The notes beneath the pieces were generated by a model. That model was not told the origin of the DNA and ran no database searches. It saw only the letters and a list, made by a program, of their open reading frames with translations. From NCBI GenBank assembly GCA_019309945.1, contig JAFDFH010000006.1, positions 1-18,141 on the forward strand: 18,141 bases of DNA, written 5' to 3'. The position numbers were made by a program, and so were the translations under genes. The DNA is from Deltaproteobacteria bacterium. Lineage in GTDB: Bacteria; Desulfobacterota; Desulfobacteria; Desulfobacterales; JAFDFH01. This document shows, one piece after another, positions 8,655 through 14,861 of the stretch (positions are counted from its first letter, which is position 1; each line of letters begins with the position of its first letter).

Positions 8655-8846
8655 TTAACCGTCAATCCAGTAAATACAATCCGCCGGACAATTTTTGATG
8701 GCCTCGTCGACTTCAATCTGAGGGTAACCGGTCAGCTCGGCAACCTGTATAAAACCCGTCTGGTTGAGCGAGAATACCAACGGGCATACTTCAACACACA
8801 CTTCACAAAGAATGCAGTCGCTTAATTCAACAAGCGGTTTTTTCAT
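8655..8846 (-). CDS. single [4Fe-4S] ferredoxin, Desulfovibrio ferredoxin I type
   Basis: This encodes a 63-residue ferredoxin. CILCEVCVEVCP gives CxxCxxC plus a CP, and the C-terminal NCPADCIYW supplies the remaining cysteines. The CIxCExCVExCPxVF start and CPxxCIxW end match Desulfovibrio ferredoxin I, which holds one [4Fe-4S] cluster and has extra cysteines that can form a disulfide. The ATG at 8846 is chosen; a TTG at 8858 would add MNFN, and neither has a strong Shine-Dalgarno. It starts 24 bp after the flavodiiron gene's stop, so it is a plausible electron donor for that enzyme or for the DsrE-like partner. Confidence 0.88.
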   Translation of the reverse strand: MKKPLVELSDCILCEVCVEVCPLVFSLNQTGFIQVAELTGYPQIEVDEAIKNCPADCIYWIDG

Positions 8847-8870
8847 GTTAAAATTCAAGAAACACGAATG

Positions 8871-10055
8871 TTATCCTGTAATCGCATTGCCTATTTTTGT
8901 GCCGAGCTGGTAGCAAGCCTCTATTCCTTCATTATCGGGCACATACTGGATCTTTAGCCCCGGGTCGATAACTTCGAATTTCATTTCTTTAAATACATTG
9001 TTAATCAGCTTGACGGATTCTCCACTCCATCCATAGGATCCAAAGGCGGCGCCAATTTTGTTCAGCGGCTTAAGCCCTTTCATGTAAGTTAAAAAATCAC
9101 TGATTGTGGGAAAGAGGCCGTTATTTAACGTCGGTGACCCCACAATGATTGCCCTTGCATCCAGGACTTCCGTCATAATATCACTGCGATGAAATTTTCT
9201 TAGATGCATCGGTCTCACCTTGACACCCTGCTCAGCCAATCCTGAAGCGATGGCATCAGCCATCTTTTCCGTGCTGTGCCACATGGTATCATAGACAATT
9301 ACCGCCTTTTTTTCGGCCTCCTGCTTACTCCATTGCACATAGGCGTTGATGATTTTGGCAGGGTCTTTCCGCCAAATGATCCCGTGATCCGGGCAAATCA
9401 TATTAAATTCCAATCCGAGTTCCGTAACCTTCTCTACCAGCTTAAGAATAAGTGGAGAATAAAGAAGTAAAATATTTGCAAAATACTTCTTTGCGTGGGG
9501 CATAATAATATGGCCGACGACATCGTCGAATTTTTCAAACCCGGCGTAATGCTGACCAAAGGCATCGCTGGAAAAAAGGATTTTGTCTTCCTTCGCATAG
9601 GTAAACATGCTGTCCGGCCAGTGAAGCATTCGGGTTTCCAGAAAGGTCAGGGTTCGAGCGCCCAGACTCAATTCTTCGCCATTTTCGACCGCACGTAAAT
9701 TCAATTTTTGTGAAAAGTGACGGGAAAGGTTTTTTACCCCCATTTTCGAACAGAAAATTTGTTTTTCTTCTCCGATTCTGTGCATCACCCGGGGCAATCC
9801 GCCCGAATGATCCATTTCGGTGTGGTTGCTGATCACGTAATCGATCTTTTTAGGATCTATGATTGAAGAAATGTTATTTATTAACTGATCTGAAAACTCA
9901 CTTTTTACAGTATCGATAAGCGTTGTCTTTTCATCTAATATTAAAAAGGCATTGTAACTGGTGCCGAAAGGCGTTGAATAGCCATGAAAATCGCTGATGT
10001 TCCAGTCATTAACACCAACGTCAAATATTCCTTGTGCGATTTCGATTGGTTTCAT
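8871..10055 (-). CDS. FprA family A-type flavodiiron protein (oxygen reductase)
   Basis: This 394-residue cytoplasmic enzyme reduces O2 to water (or NO to N2O) using electrons from rubredoxin. The N-terminal metallo-beta-lactamase domain carries the full diiron ligand set: H78xE80xD82-H83 in SNHTEMDHSGG, H145 in MLHWPDS, D164 in FSSDAFG and H224 in CPDHGIIWR. The C-terminal flavodoxin domain starts near residue 250 with AVIVYDTMWHSTEKMADA (FMN phosphate loop) and includes GSPTLNNGLFP. The length is typical of class A proteins with no fused rubredoxin. The partner rubredoxin gene lies upstream at 10507, and the ferredoxin follows directly. GGGGA precedes the ATG by 7 nt. It resembles rubredoxin:oxygen oxidoreductase (Roo); whether O2 or NO is the main substrate cannot be read from sequence. 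Confidence 0.95.
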   Translation of the reverse strand: MKPIEIAQGIFDVGVNDWNISDFHGYSTPFGTSYNAFLILDEKTTLIDTVKSEFSDQLINNISSIIDPKKIDYVISNHTEMDHSGGLPRVMHRIGEEKQIFCSKMGVKNLSRHFSQKLNLRAVENGEELSLGARTLTFLETRMLHWPDSMFTYAKEDKILFSSDAFGQHYAGFEKFDDVVGHIIMPHAKKYFANILLLYSPLILKLVEKVTELGLEFNMICPDHGIIWRKDPAKIINAYVQWSKQEAEKKAVIVYDTMWHSTEKMADAIASGLAEQGVKVRPMHLRKFHRSDIMTEVLDARAIIVGSPTLNNGLFPTISDFLTYMKGLKPLNKIGAAFGSYGWSGESVKLINNVFKEMKFEVIDPGLKIQYVPDNEGIEACYQLGTKIGNAITG

Positions 10056-10075
10056 TTTTTTCCCCGGTTTTAAAA

Positions 10076-10223
10076 AATTGCTGATTTTGAATTAGAGCAA
10101 AAGTAACCACGGATCTACACAGACTGCCACGGATGCTCAATTGTTCATCCAGCGTTTACATCAACAGTGGTATTTGGTGTTTTTCCGTGGTAAACTTTTG
10201 CAAGTTAAACGAATTGCTGATTT
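10076..10223. repeat. imperfect palindrome flanked by a 12-bp direct repeat
   Basis: AATTGCTGATTT occurs at 10076-10087 and again at 10212-10223. Between them lie inverted arms, GCAAAAGTAACCACGGA (10097-10113) and TCCGTGGTAAACTTTTGC (10184-10201), which pair apart from one bulged base. This resembles an inserted palindromic element with a long target duplication, or a duplication by other means. The CCACGGAT motif is repeated inside at 10128-10135. It lies in the leader of the flavodiiron gene, just upstream of its ribosome binding site. The rest of the 10056-10506 gap holds only the GGTTCA repeats listed next. Confidence 0.6.
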
Positions 10224-10249
10224 CTCCACCTGAAAGGCTTTTTGTAACA

Positions 10250-10492
10250 GTTCACGGGTTCAAAGGTTCAGGGTTCAGAGGTTCGAAGTTCAATACAAAT
10301 CTCAACCGTTGATACGTCAAACTTGAATTTTGGATGCGACTTTGGGTTGAAAACACAAATTCATGGCACAGCAGGTTGATTCATACGCAAAATGGCGGAA
10401 TAATTCGATTGAGAGATCCACTGAAACTCATTTATTCCATCAGGCTTAAGCAAAAAAGCAACCCTGAACCTTTGAACCCTGAACCTGTGAAC
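10250..10492. repeat. inverted pair of short GGTTCA tandem arrays
   Basis: The arm at 10250-10292 is a run of units built on GGTTCA plus one or two bases (GTTCACGGGTTCAAAGGTTC and onward). The arm at 10460-10492 is the inverted equivalent (AACCCTGAACCTTTGAACCC and onward). The 167 bp between them shows no gene or motif that I can support. The pair could form a large hairpin between the rubredoxin stop and the flavodiiron gene. Its type is unknown; it may be a simple-sequence or palindromic intergenic repeat. Confidence 0.65.
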
Positions 10493-10506
10493 GGCTACGG
10501 CTTTTT

Positions 10507-10665
10507 TTATTCCTTTTCGAAATCAGATTTTGCTGCCCCGCATACCGGACATTCCCAGTCATCCGGCAGATCTTCAAATTTCGTTCCCGGATCAACCCCA
10601 TTGTCCGGGTCCCCATTTTCCGGGTCATAAACATAGCCACAAACGACACATACATATCGGTCCAT
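10507..10665 (-). CDS. rubredoxin
   Basis: This encodes a 52-residue canonical rubredoxin with one Fe(Cys)4 centre: CVVCGYVYDPENGDP near the N-terminus and DWECPVCGAAKSDFE near the C-terminus. The ATG at 10665 is chosen over the longer open frame because AAGGAG lies 7 nt upstream and the protein then has the standard length and MxxYVCxxCGY start. It should carry electrons to the flavodiiron protein, to desulfoferrodoxin and to rubrerythrin, all encoded alongside. It sits 110 bp downstream of the desulfoferrodoxin gene and about 450 repeat-rich bp upstream of the flavodiiron gene. Confidence 0.96.
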   Translation of the reverse strand: MDRYVCVVCGYVYDPENGDPDNGVDPGTKFEDLPDDWECPVCGAAKSDFEKE

Positions 10666-10775
10666 TTCTATTCTCCTTGTTAATAAAATACGGGTTTCCG
10701 TTTGGTAGTGCAGGGCTTTAACCCTGTCGATTAACAAAATTGTCAGGCCTTAAACAATCATTTCAAAGATAAGGG

Positions 10776-11150
10776 CTAGGCTTTCCACAGCCCGTGAAGA
10801 TTACAGAGTTCACGGGCGGTAATCTGGTCGGCTGCCACATTAAACGTGGCTTCCGGAGCATCTCCAGGATTGAGGAACTGCCGGTAGGCGATTCCGTCCG
10901 CAATGATTTCAATCCACATTATATAATGTTTAGCTTCCATGGGATGGGCAACGCTGCCCACCATTACCTTTACGCCGCCTGGAATTTTTTCGATGACCGG
11001 AACATGTTTTTCTTTAGCAGCATCAACTGTATTTTCAACCAGTTGTACCATTACCGCGCTGCAGCATGTCATCGTACCGGTTCCGCCCTGGAGTACTTCT
11101 ACCATGGTCCCACATTTTTCACATTTATAAATGTCCATTCTTTTCATCAT
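10776..11150 (-). CDS. dfx: desulfoferrodoxin (superoxide reductase, two-iron type)
   Basis: This 124-residue cytoplasmic enzyme reduces superoxide to hydrogen peroxide without making O2. The N-terminal desulforedoxin-like centre I is complete: C10xxC13 and the adjacent C29-C30. The catalytic centre II ligands are H49 (KEKHVPV), H69 and H75 (VAHPMEAKHYI), C116 and H119 (CNLHGLWKA), with the conserved Glu47-Lys48 pair at the active site. AAAGGAG lies 7 nt before the ATG at 11150; a longer open frame upstream is only read-through of the family C element. Peroxide made here is a substrate for the rubrerythrin encoded just upstream, and the rubredoxin encoded just downstream is the likely donor. 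Confidence 0.96.
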   Translation of the reverse strand: MMKRMDIYKCEKCGTMVEVLQGGTGTMTCCSAVMVQLVENTVDAAKEKHVPVIEKIPGGVKVMVGSVAHPMEAKHYIMWIEIIADGIAYRQFLNPGDAPEATFNVAADQITARELCNLHGLWKA

Positions 11151-11173
11151 TTTTTTTCTCCTTTCATAAGTTT

Positions 11174-11324
11174 GATGAACTCGTAAAAAGTCCAATTTAG
11201 ACGGTTTCGAAAAAAGTTTAAATTCAAGGCGTGCAAATTTTGTAATCATGAAGCGTACTTATCGTACGTTGAATGATTACAAAATGCAGCACAACGCAGA
11301 AGTTGGACTTTTTACGAGACCGTC
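11174..11324 (+). mobile_element. family C MITE-like element, copy 1 (151 bp)
   Basis: The ends are inverted repeats (GATGAACTCGTAAAAAGTCC left, GGACTTTTTACGAGACCGTC right), with AAGTTT directly outside each end (11168-11173, 11325-11330), which looks like a 6-bp target duplication. The centre is a hairpin: TTTTGTAATCAT pairs with ATGATTACAAAA around a GCGTAC/GTACGT inner palindrome. It is about 90 percent identical, inverted, to the copy at 11983, so rubrerythrin lies between an inverted pair. Its near end is about 10 bp upstream of the desulfoferrodoxin Shine-Dalgarno. Small reading frames inside it (for example the one starting MKRTYRTLND at 11248) are by-products of the repeat. Confidence 0.85.
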
Positions 11325-11375
11325 AAGTTTAGCGTTTAGGAATTCCGAACTTCCTACCAAATCTTGTCACTTCAT

Positions 11376-11951
11376 CTACCAGTTTTCTCCAAGCAGCTCA
11401 AAATGGGCCTGGGGATGGGCGCATGCAGGACACTCCGTGGTAGCTTGCTTGCCCTCGTGGAGGTACCCGCAGTTGCGGCAGCGCCATACAACCATCTCAT
11501 CCCGTTTAAAAACTTTTCCGGCTTCGATATTTGCGGCAAGAACAACATACCGTTTTTCATGCTGTTTCTCAGCAACCGCAATGGCTTCAAATACCCCAGC
11601 GAGATCTTCAAAGCCTTCATCACGGGCGGTTTTGGCAAAACCGGGATACATTTCCGTGTGTTCGTAATTTTCTCCGGCGGCCGATTCTTTTAAATTCTCA
11701 AGGGTCGTTGCGATTACGCCGGCTGGAAATGCAGCTGCAATCTCGACACCCCCGCCTTCGAGAAATTTGAACAGTCTTTTGGCGTGTTCTTTTTCCTGAT
11801 TGGCCGTTTCCTCAAATATTGCCGAAATCTGTACATACCCTTCCTTTTTGGCTTTGCTGGCGAAATACGTATAACGGTTGCGAGCCTGAGATTCACCGGC
11901 AAAGGCGGTTAGAATATTTTTTTCTGTTTGGGTACCCTTTAATTTTCCCAC
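11376..11951 (-). CDS. rbr: rubrerythrin
   Basis: This 191-residue cytoplasmic NAD(P)H/rubredoxin-linked peroxidase protects anaerobes from H2O2. The N-terminal ferritin-like four-helix domain holds the diiron ligands: E20 (FAGESQARNRY), E53xxH56 (NQEKEHAKR), and the EHTEMYPGFA and EAIAVAEKQHEKRY helices. The C-terminal rubredoxin-like domain holds C158xxC161 and C174xxC177. The GTG at 11951 is chosen because AAGGAGG lies 8 nt before it and the family N-terminus (GTxTEKNILxAFAGES) follows. The longer frame starting at 12059 reads into a family C repeat and is not real. It is first in the run toward desulfoferrodoxin and rubredoxin. Confidence 0.96.
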   Translation of the reverse strand: MGKLKGTQTEKNILTAFAGESQARNRYTYFASKAKKEGYVQISAIFEETANQEKEHAKRLFKFLEGGGVEIAAAFPAGVIATTLENLKESAAGENYEHTEMYPGFAKTARDEGFEDLAGVFEAIAVAEKQHEKRYVVLAANIEAGKVFKRDEMVVWRCRNCGYLHEGKQATTECPACAHPQAHFELLGENW

Positions 11952-11982
11952 GTTGTATACCTCCTTTTGGTTAATAAATGAT

Positions 11983-12133
11983 GACGATTTCGTAAAAAGT
12001 CCAACTTCTGCGTTGTGCTGCATTTTGCAATCATTCAACGTACGATAAGTACGTCTCATAATTACAAAATTTGCACGCCTTAAATTTGAACTTTTTACAA
12101 AACCGTCTAAATCGGACTTTTTACTTAGTCATC
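11983..12133 (-). mobile_element. family C MITE-like element, copy 2 (151 bp)
   Basis: This is an inverted copy of 11174-11324 with about 15 differences. The left end GACGATTTCGTAAAAAGTCC and the right end GGACTTTTTACTTAGTCATC form the terminal inverted repeats, and the central hairpin around CGTACGATAAGTACG is preserved. No convincing target duplication remains. It begins 31 bp upstream of the rubrerythrin GTG, so it forms the leader of that gene. A solo family C end (GACTTTTTACGAGAGTATC) follows at 12149-12167, suggesting an older nested or truncated copy. Confidence 0.82.
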
Positions 12134-12148
12134 CGGCGCTTATTCAAA

Positions 12149-12167
12149 GACTTTTTACGAGAGTATC
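12149..12167. repeat. solo terminal repeat of family C
   Basis: GACTTTTTACGAGAGTATC matches the right terminus of family C copy 1 (GACTTTTTACGAGACCGTC) at 16 of 19 positions, but no matching left half lies beside it. It is probably the remnant of an older or nested insertion. Confidence 0.5.
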
Positions 12168-12183
12168 AACCTTGCTATCTGTA

Positions 12184-12212
12184 AAAATATCCAATTTCCG
12201 GAAACATGTAAA
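12184..12212 (-). promoter_or_regulatory. candidate promoter for the rubrerythrin-led group
   Basis: On the minus strand TTTACA (12212-12207) is followed by 17 bp and TATTTT (12189-12184). The spacing is ideal and the hexamers moderately close to the sigma-70 consensus. It would transcribe through family C copy 2 into rubrerythrin. No PerR- or Fur-like operator was recognised here. Confidence 0.35.
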
Positions 12213-12242
12213 CATTAAACATTATCGTTCTTCTCCTAACTA

Positions 12243-12383
12243 GTGTCCGTCCAGAAACGAGGATTTTTGTTCGAGATCAAGGCCTGCGAAAAATTTTACC
12301 GCAGGCATATCGTTGATATTCCGAAGATAAAATTTTGAGCATAACGCAGAGATCGGGCAAAAAGACCGTTTCTGGATGGGCAC
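12243..12383 (+). mobile_element. family A MITE-like element, copy 2 (141 bp)
   Basis: Terminal inverted repeats are GTGTCCGTCCAGAAACG and CGTTTCTGGATGGGCAC (2 mismatches over 17). The interior hairpin GCCTGCG...CGCAGGC is perfect. Flanks TAACTA (12237-12242) and TAATTA (12384-12389) match at 5 of 6, consistent with a target duplication. It has no coding capacity. It lies between the rubrerythrin promoter region and the orphan gene's 3' end. Confidence 0.88.
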
Positions 12384-12392
12384 TAATTAACT

Positions 12393-12433
12393 GTATCACG
12401 TTTACGTGTGATACGGTCCTGTCTCATAAGACA
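12393..12433. other. two adjacent inverted repeats 3' of the orphan gene
   Basis: GTATCAC and GTGATAC (12393-12414, 8-nt loop) and TGTCT/AGACA (12420-12433, 4-nt loop) lie 37-77 bp beyond the stop of the 120-residue orphan. They could be a transcription end signal or a protein-binding palindrome, but no T-run follows the stems on the minus strand, so a classic intrinsic terminator is not shown. Confidence 0.3.
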
Positions 12434-12469
12434 AAGAAATTCCATCGATCATACGGATCAGATCATAAT

Positions 12470-12829
12470 TTATGCATCGTAGAGTTGTTCTTGGAGCCAG
12501 TTTTTTACTTCACCTTCAATTGAATAAACCCCTTTGTTGTATCCGATCGATTCTAAAAATCGCTCTTTCAAATTAGCGGGCAAATCGATCTCGGCCAATT
12601 CTTCAGCATCTTCCGAATTTCGACGAATAAGATATATCTTCGGTGTTGGTTCCCAGGTGTTGACTACAAAATAATGGGTCACATCATCCTTGGATCTGAT
12701 GACATAATTGCCATGCGCCCAATTGTTTCCCCACTCAAGATAAAGCCTGACCGCTTCTTCCGGCGTCATGTCCCAATCAATGGCGTTTATGAGATCTTGA
12801 TTTTTGCGTATATCCTGTAATTTCATCAT
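12470..12829 (-). CDS. small conserved protein resembling the DVU0772 family
   Basis: This encodes a soluble, acidic protein of 119 residues. The segment NAIDWDMTPEEAVRLYLEWGNNW followed by a strand-rich YFVVNTWEPTPKIYLIRRN recalls the family named after Desulfovibrio DVU0772, known mainly from sulfate reducers and of unknown function; I recognise it from memory, not from a search. No transmembrane segment, signal or metal motif is seen. AAGGA lies 9 nt before the ATG at 12829; an in-frame GTG precedes it and another ATG follows it. It stands alone between mobile repeats. Its promoter should lie in 12830-12960, where the sequence is A/T-rich. Confidence 0.75.
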   Translation of the reverse strand: MMKLQDIRKNQDLINAIDWDMTPEEAVRLYLEWGNNWAHGNYVIRSKDDVTHYFVVNTWEPTPKIYLIRRNSEDAEELAEIDLPANLKERFLESIGYNKGVYSIEGEVKNWLQEQLYDA

Positions 12830-12969
12830 CACCCACTTTCCTTTGAAGGGGCAGTCATATTTACTCGTTTATAATGAGATTCGTATGAACAAAAATAACA
12901 TCAGATTACTGATCTTCAATATCCATGCCAGTTGAATTGAACAGCAACAAAAAAAAATATATTAAAATT
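12830..12969. other. A/T-rich leader of the orphan gene
   Basis: No gene is seen here. It should hold the minus-strand promoter of the orphan gene and ends at family C copy 3. I cannot single out a trustworthy -35/-10 pair. Confidence 0.3.
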
Positions 12970-13118
12970 GACAGCTTCGTCAAACGTCCAACTTTTCCCT
13001 AGGGCTGTATTCTTCATCACGGCGATGTACTGTAAGTAGGCCTCTTTCCTCAGGATTTGCATGCCTTGAATTTGAAGTTTTTTACTTTACTGTCTAATGG
13101 GGATTTTACGAAACCGTC
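12970..13118 (-). mobile_element. family C MITE-like element, copy 3, degenerate (149 bp)
   Basis: The ends GACAGCTTCGTCAAACGTCC and the inverted ...GGATTTTACGAAACCGTC, plus the internal GCATGCCTTGAATTTGAAG stretch, match family C, but the central hairpin is eroded (GGCGATGTACTGTAAGTAGG instead of a perfect palindrome). Flanks AAAATT (12964-12969) and AATATT (13119-13124) agree at 5 of 6. It is clearly older than the other two copies and has no coding capacity. Confidence 0.7.
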
Positions 13119-13255
13119 AATATTAATCAGTTAAAGTCAACAAAACAAGCGCAATCCCCGCGTGTTGACGGATCATGAAGAGACGAATGAGACAAAGTGT
13201 CTCAGAAAATCTTATTAAACAAAAACGCCTCGATCCTAAATTCACGGAATAGTTA
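13119..13255. other. intergenic stretch with one small palindrome
   Basis: The only structure I see is TGAGAC-AAAGT-GTCTCA at 13188-13204, a 6-bp perfect stem with a 5-nt loop, which could be an operator or a short hairpin. No gene is present. Confidence 0.35.
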
Positions 13256-13396
13256 GTGTCCGTCCAGAAACGAGGAATTTTGTTCGAGATCAAGGCCTGC
13301 GAAAAATTTTACCGCAGGCATATAGTTGATATTCCGAGGATAATATTTTGAGCATAACGCCGAGATCGGGCAAAAAGACCGTTTCTGGATGGGCAC
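13256..13396 (+). mobile_element. family A MITE-like element, copy 3 (141 bp, perfect 6-bp duplication)
   Basis: Terminal inverted repeats are GTGTCCGTCCAGAAACG and CGTTTCTGGATGGGCAC. TAGTTA lies directly outside both ends (13250-13255, 13397-13402), a perfect 6-bp target duplication that also defines the element limits. The internal hairpin GCCTGCG...CGCAGGC is perfect. It ends about 120 bp before nqrA, so the nqr promoter must lie in, or just after, this element. An A/T-rich TATTAT at 13421-13426 is a possible -10 box, but no good -35 accompanies it. Confidence 0.9.
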
Positions 13397-13517
13397 TAGT
13401 TAGGATTTCTTTGGAAAATATATTATAGAAGGTTGAAAATGAGGCCGGCAGGTGTTAACAAAATGCTCTACCTTCAATGAAAACCTTATTTTTAAAACCC
13501 GATCCTATACGGTGCCG

Positions 13518-14861
13518 ATGATTTTTGTAAGGATTAGAAAAGGCTACAATTTAAAGATTGAGGGCAAGCCGAGCTTGGAAACGGATACGATCGCTCCGCC
13601 GTCACATGTGGCTGTTCTGCCGGAACGGATTCCATTTATAAAACCGCGTCTTCAGGTGGAGATAGGCGATCACGTTAATGTGGGGTCTCTTCTTTTTGAA
13701 GATAAACGCAATTCGGATTTAAAGTTCCTGGCACCGGGCGGGGGCGAAGTGGTGCAGATTAATTTCGGGCCCCGGCGTATTATCCAGGAGATCGTGATCC
13801 GGCTGGATACAGACGAGAAGTATGAAAAATTTGAAGCTTTTGATGAAAACAAACTGGAAAAGACTGATAGGAAGCAGCTCATAAAGCTTATCATGGCTGG
13901 AGGGCTATGGCCGCTAATAAGAGAGCTCCCTTTTAGAGATATTGCCGGACCGGATGATAGGCCCCCTGTCATTTTTGTCAATCTGGACGACCAGGAGCCT
14001 TTTCAACCCCTGGCCGAAGTTTACCTGAAAGGGAAAAGGGATCTTTTTGATTATGGAATAAAGGTTTTACATAAACTGGGCAACGGTAATGTTTACATAT
14101 CTGCGTGTCGAGATCATTCAGGTGTTATCAAAGAATTGAATGGACGGGTAACGCACACCTATTCCGGTAATTATCCCGCGGATGATCCGGGGGTACTGCT
14201 GTACTATACCAAAAGGTCATCGGATGATAACCGGTCGTGGTATATAAACGGACAGGATGTTTTGCTTCTGGCCCATCTGCTTAAAACCGGAACTTACCCG
14301 ACCGAAAGGACCGTCGTACTGGCAGGAAGCTTCGCAAGGGAAAGGCTGCATATCAGAACGAGGATGGGAGTCCCGCTTGCACACATGGCACAGGGGCGCG
14401 CGGATAAAGCGCAGACGAGATATCTTGTGGGTGGAATATTCAGAGGGTATTCGGGTTCAGAGCGGTCATATCTGGGGTTTTACGAAACTTCCCTGACATT
14501 AATGCCTGAAGGTGAAGAAAGGGAGGTTTTGGCGTTTATAAGGCCCGGTTTTAATAAACCGAGCTATTCAAAAACATTTTTATCATTCTTCACCAAAACG
14601 GATTTAAGGCTGGACTGTAACCTTCACGGGGGTGAGCGCGCTTGCATCGGCTGTGGCTATTGCGTGGATGTGTGTCCGGTCGATATTTTGCCCCAGTTGA
14701 CCTTCAAAAGTATTTTCGCGCAAGAAATTGATGAATCGCTTGCCCACGGCCTGCTGGATTGTGTGGAGTGCGGCTTGTGTTCCTATGTCTGTCCATCTAA
14801 AATTGAACTCGCGGCTACCTTAAAGGAGGCCAAGGCGGAATATTATAAACAAATTTCGTAA
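13518..14861 (+). CDS. nqrA: Na+-translocating NADH:quinone reductase subunit A with RnfC-like 2x[4Fe-4S] motifs
   Basis: This encodes a 447-residue peripheral subunit of the Nqr complex. The ATG at 13518 gives the NqrA-type N-terminus (MIFVRIRKGYNLKIEGKP) and normal length; an upstream GTG at 13452 would add 22 unrelated residues. FEDKRNSDLKFLAPGGGEV, INGQDVLLLAHLLKTGTYP and LAGSFA match NqrA blocks, not RnfC. Unlike Vibrio-type NqrA, whose C-terminus retains almost no cysteines, this one has two complete ferredoxin motifs: C376xxC379xxC382xxxC386P and C415xxC418xxC421xxxC425P, as in RnfC. It therefore looks like an NqrA that kept, or regained, two [4Fe-4S] clusters. No strong Shine-Dalgarno is visible. 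Its last codon and stop (TCG TAA) come partly from the family B element; the original end would be TCC TGA, so the protein is unaltered. Confidence 0.9.
   Translation: MIFVRIRKGYNLKIEGKPSLETDTIAPPSHVAVLPERIPFIKPRLQVEIGDHVNVGSLLFEDKRNSDLKFLAPGGGEVVQINFGPRRIIQEIVIRLDTDEKYEKFEAFDENKLEKTDRKQLIKLIMAGGLWPLIRELPFRDIAGPDDRPPVIFVNLDDQEPFQPLAEVYLKGKRDLFDYGIKVLHKLGNGNVYISACRDHSGVIKELNGRVTHTYSGNYPADDPGVLLYYTKRSSDDNRSWYINGQDVLLLAHLLKTGTYPTERTVVLAGSFARERLHIRTRMGVPLAHMAQGRADKAQTRYLVGGIFRGYSGSERSYLGFYETSLTLMPEGEEREVLAFIRPGFNKPSYSKTFLSFFTKTDLRLDCNLHGGERACIGCGYCVDVCPVDILPQLTFKSIFAQEIDESLAHGLLDCVECGLCSYVCPSKIELAATLKEAKAEYYKQIS

Noticed and set aside
10250..10492. CRISPR array
   Set aside because: The units are 6-8 nt, degenerate and without spacers, and no cas gene is nearby.
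11952..12059. N-terminal extension of rubrerythrin (MRRTYRTLND...)
   Set aside because: It reads into family C copy 2. The same peptide appears from copy 1 at 11248. The strong AAGGAGG and the family N-terminus place the start at the GTG at 11951.
11168..12133. A composite transposon carrying rubrerythrin between the two family C copies
   Set aside because: There is no transposase and no target duplication around the whole unit; copy 1 has its own AAGTTT duplication, indicating separate insertions.
13452..14861. Calling the gene rnfC because of its two ferredoxin motifs
   Set aside because: The N-terminal and central blocks and the 447-residue length fit NqrA, and the downstream order B-C-D-E with nqr-type sequences supports nqrA.
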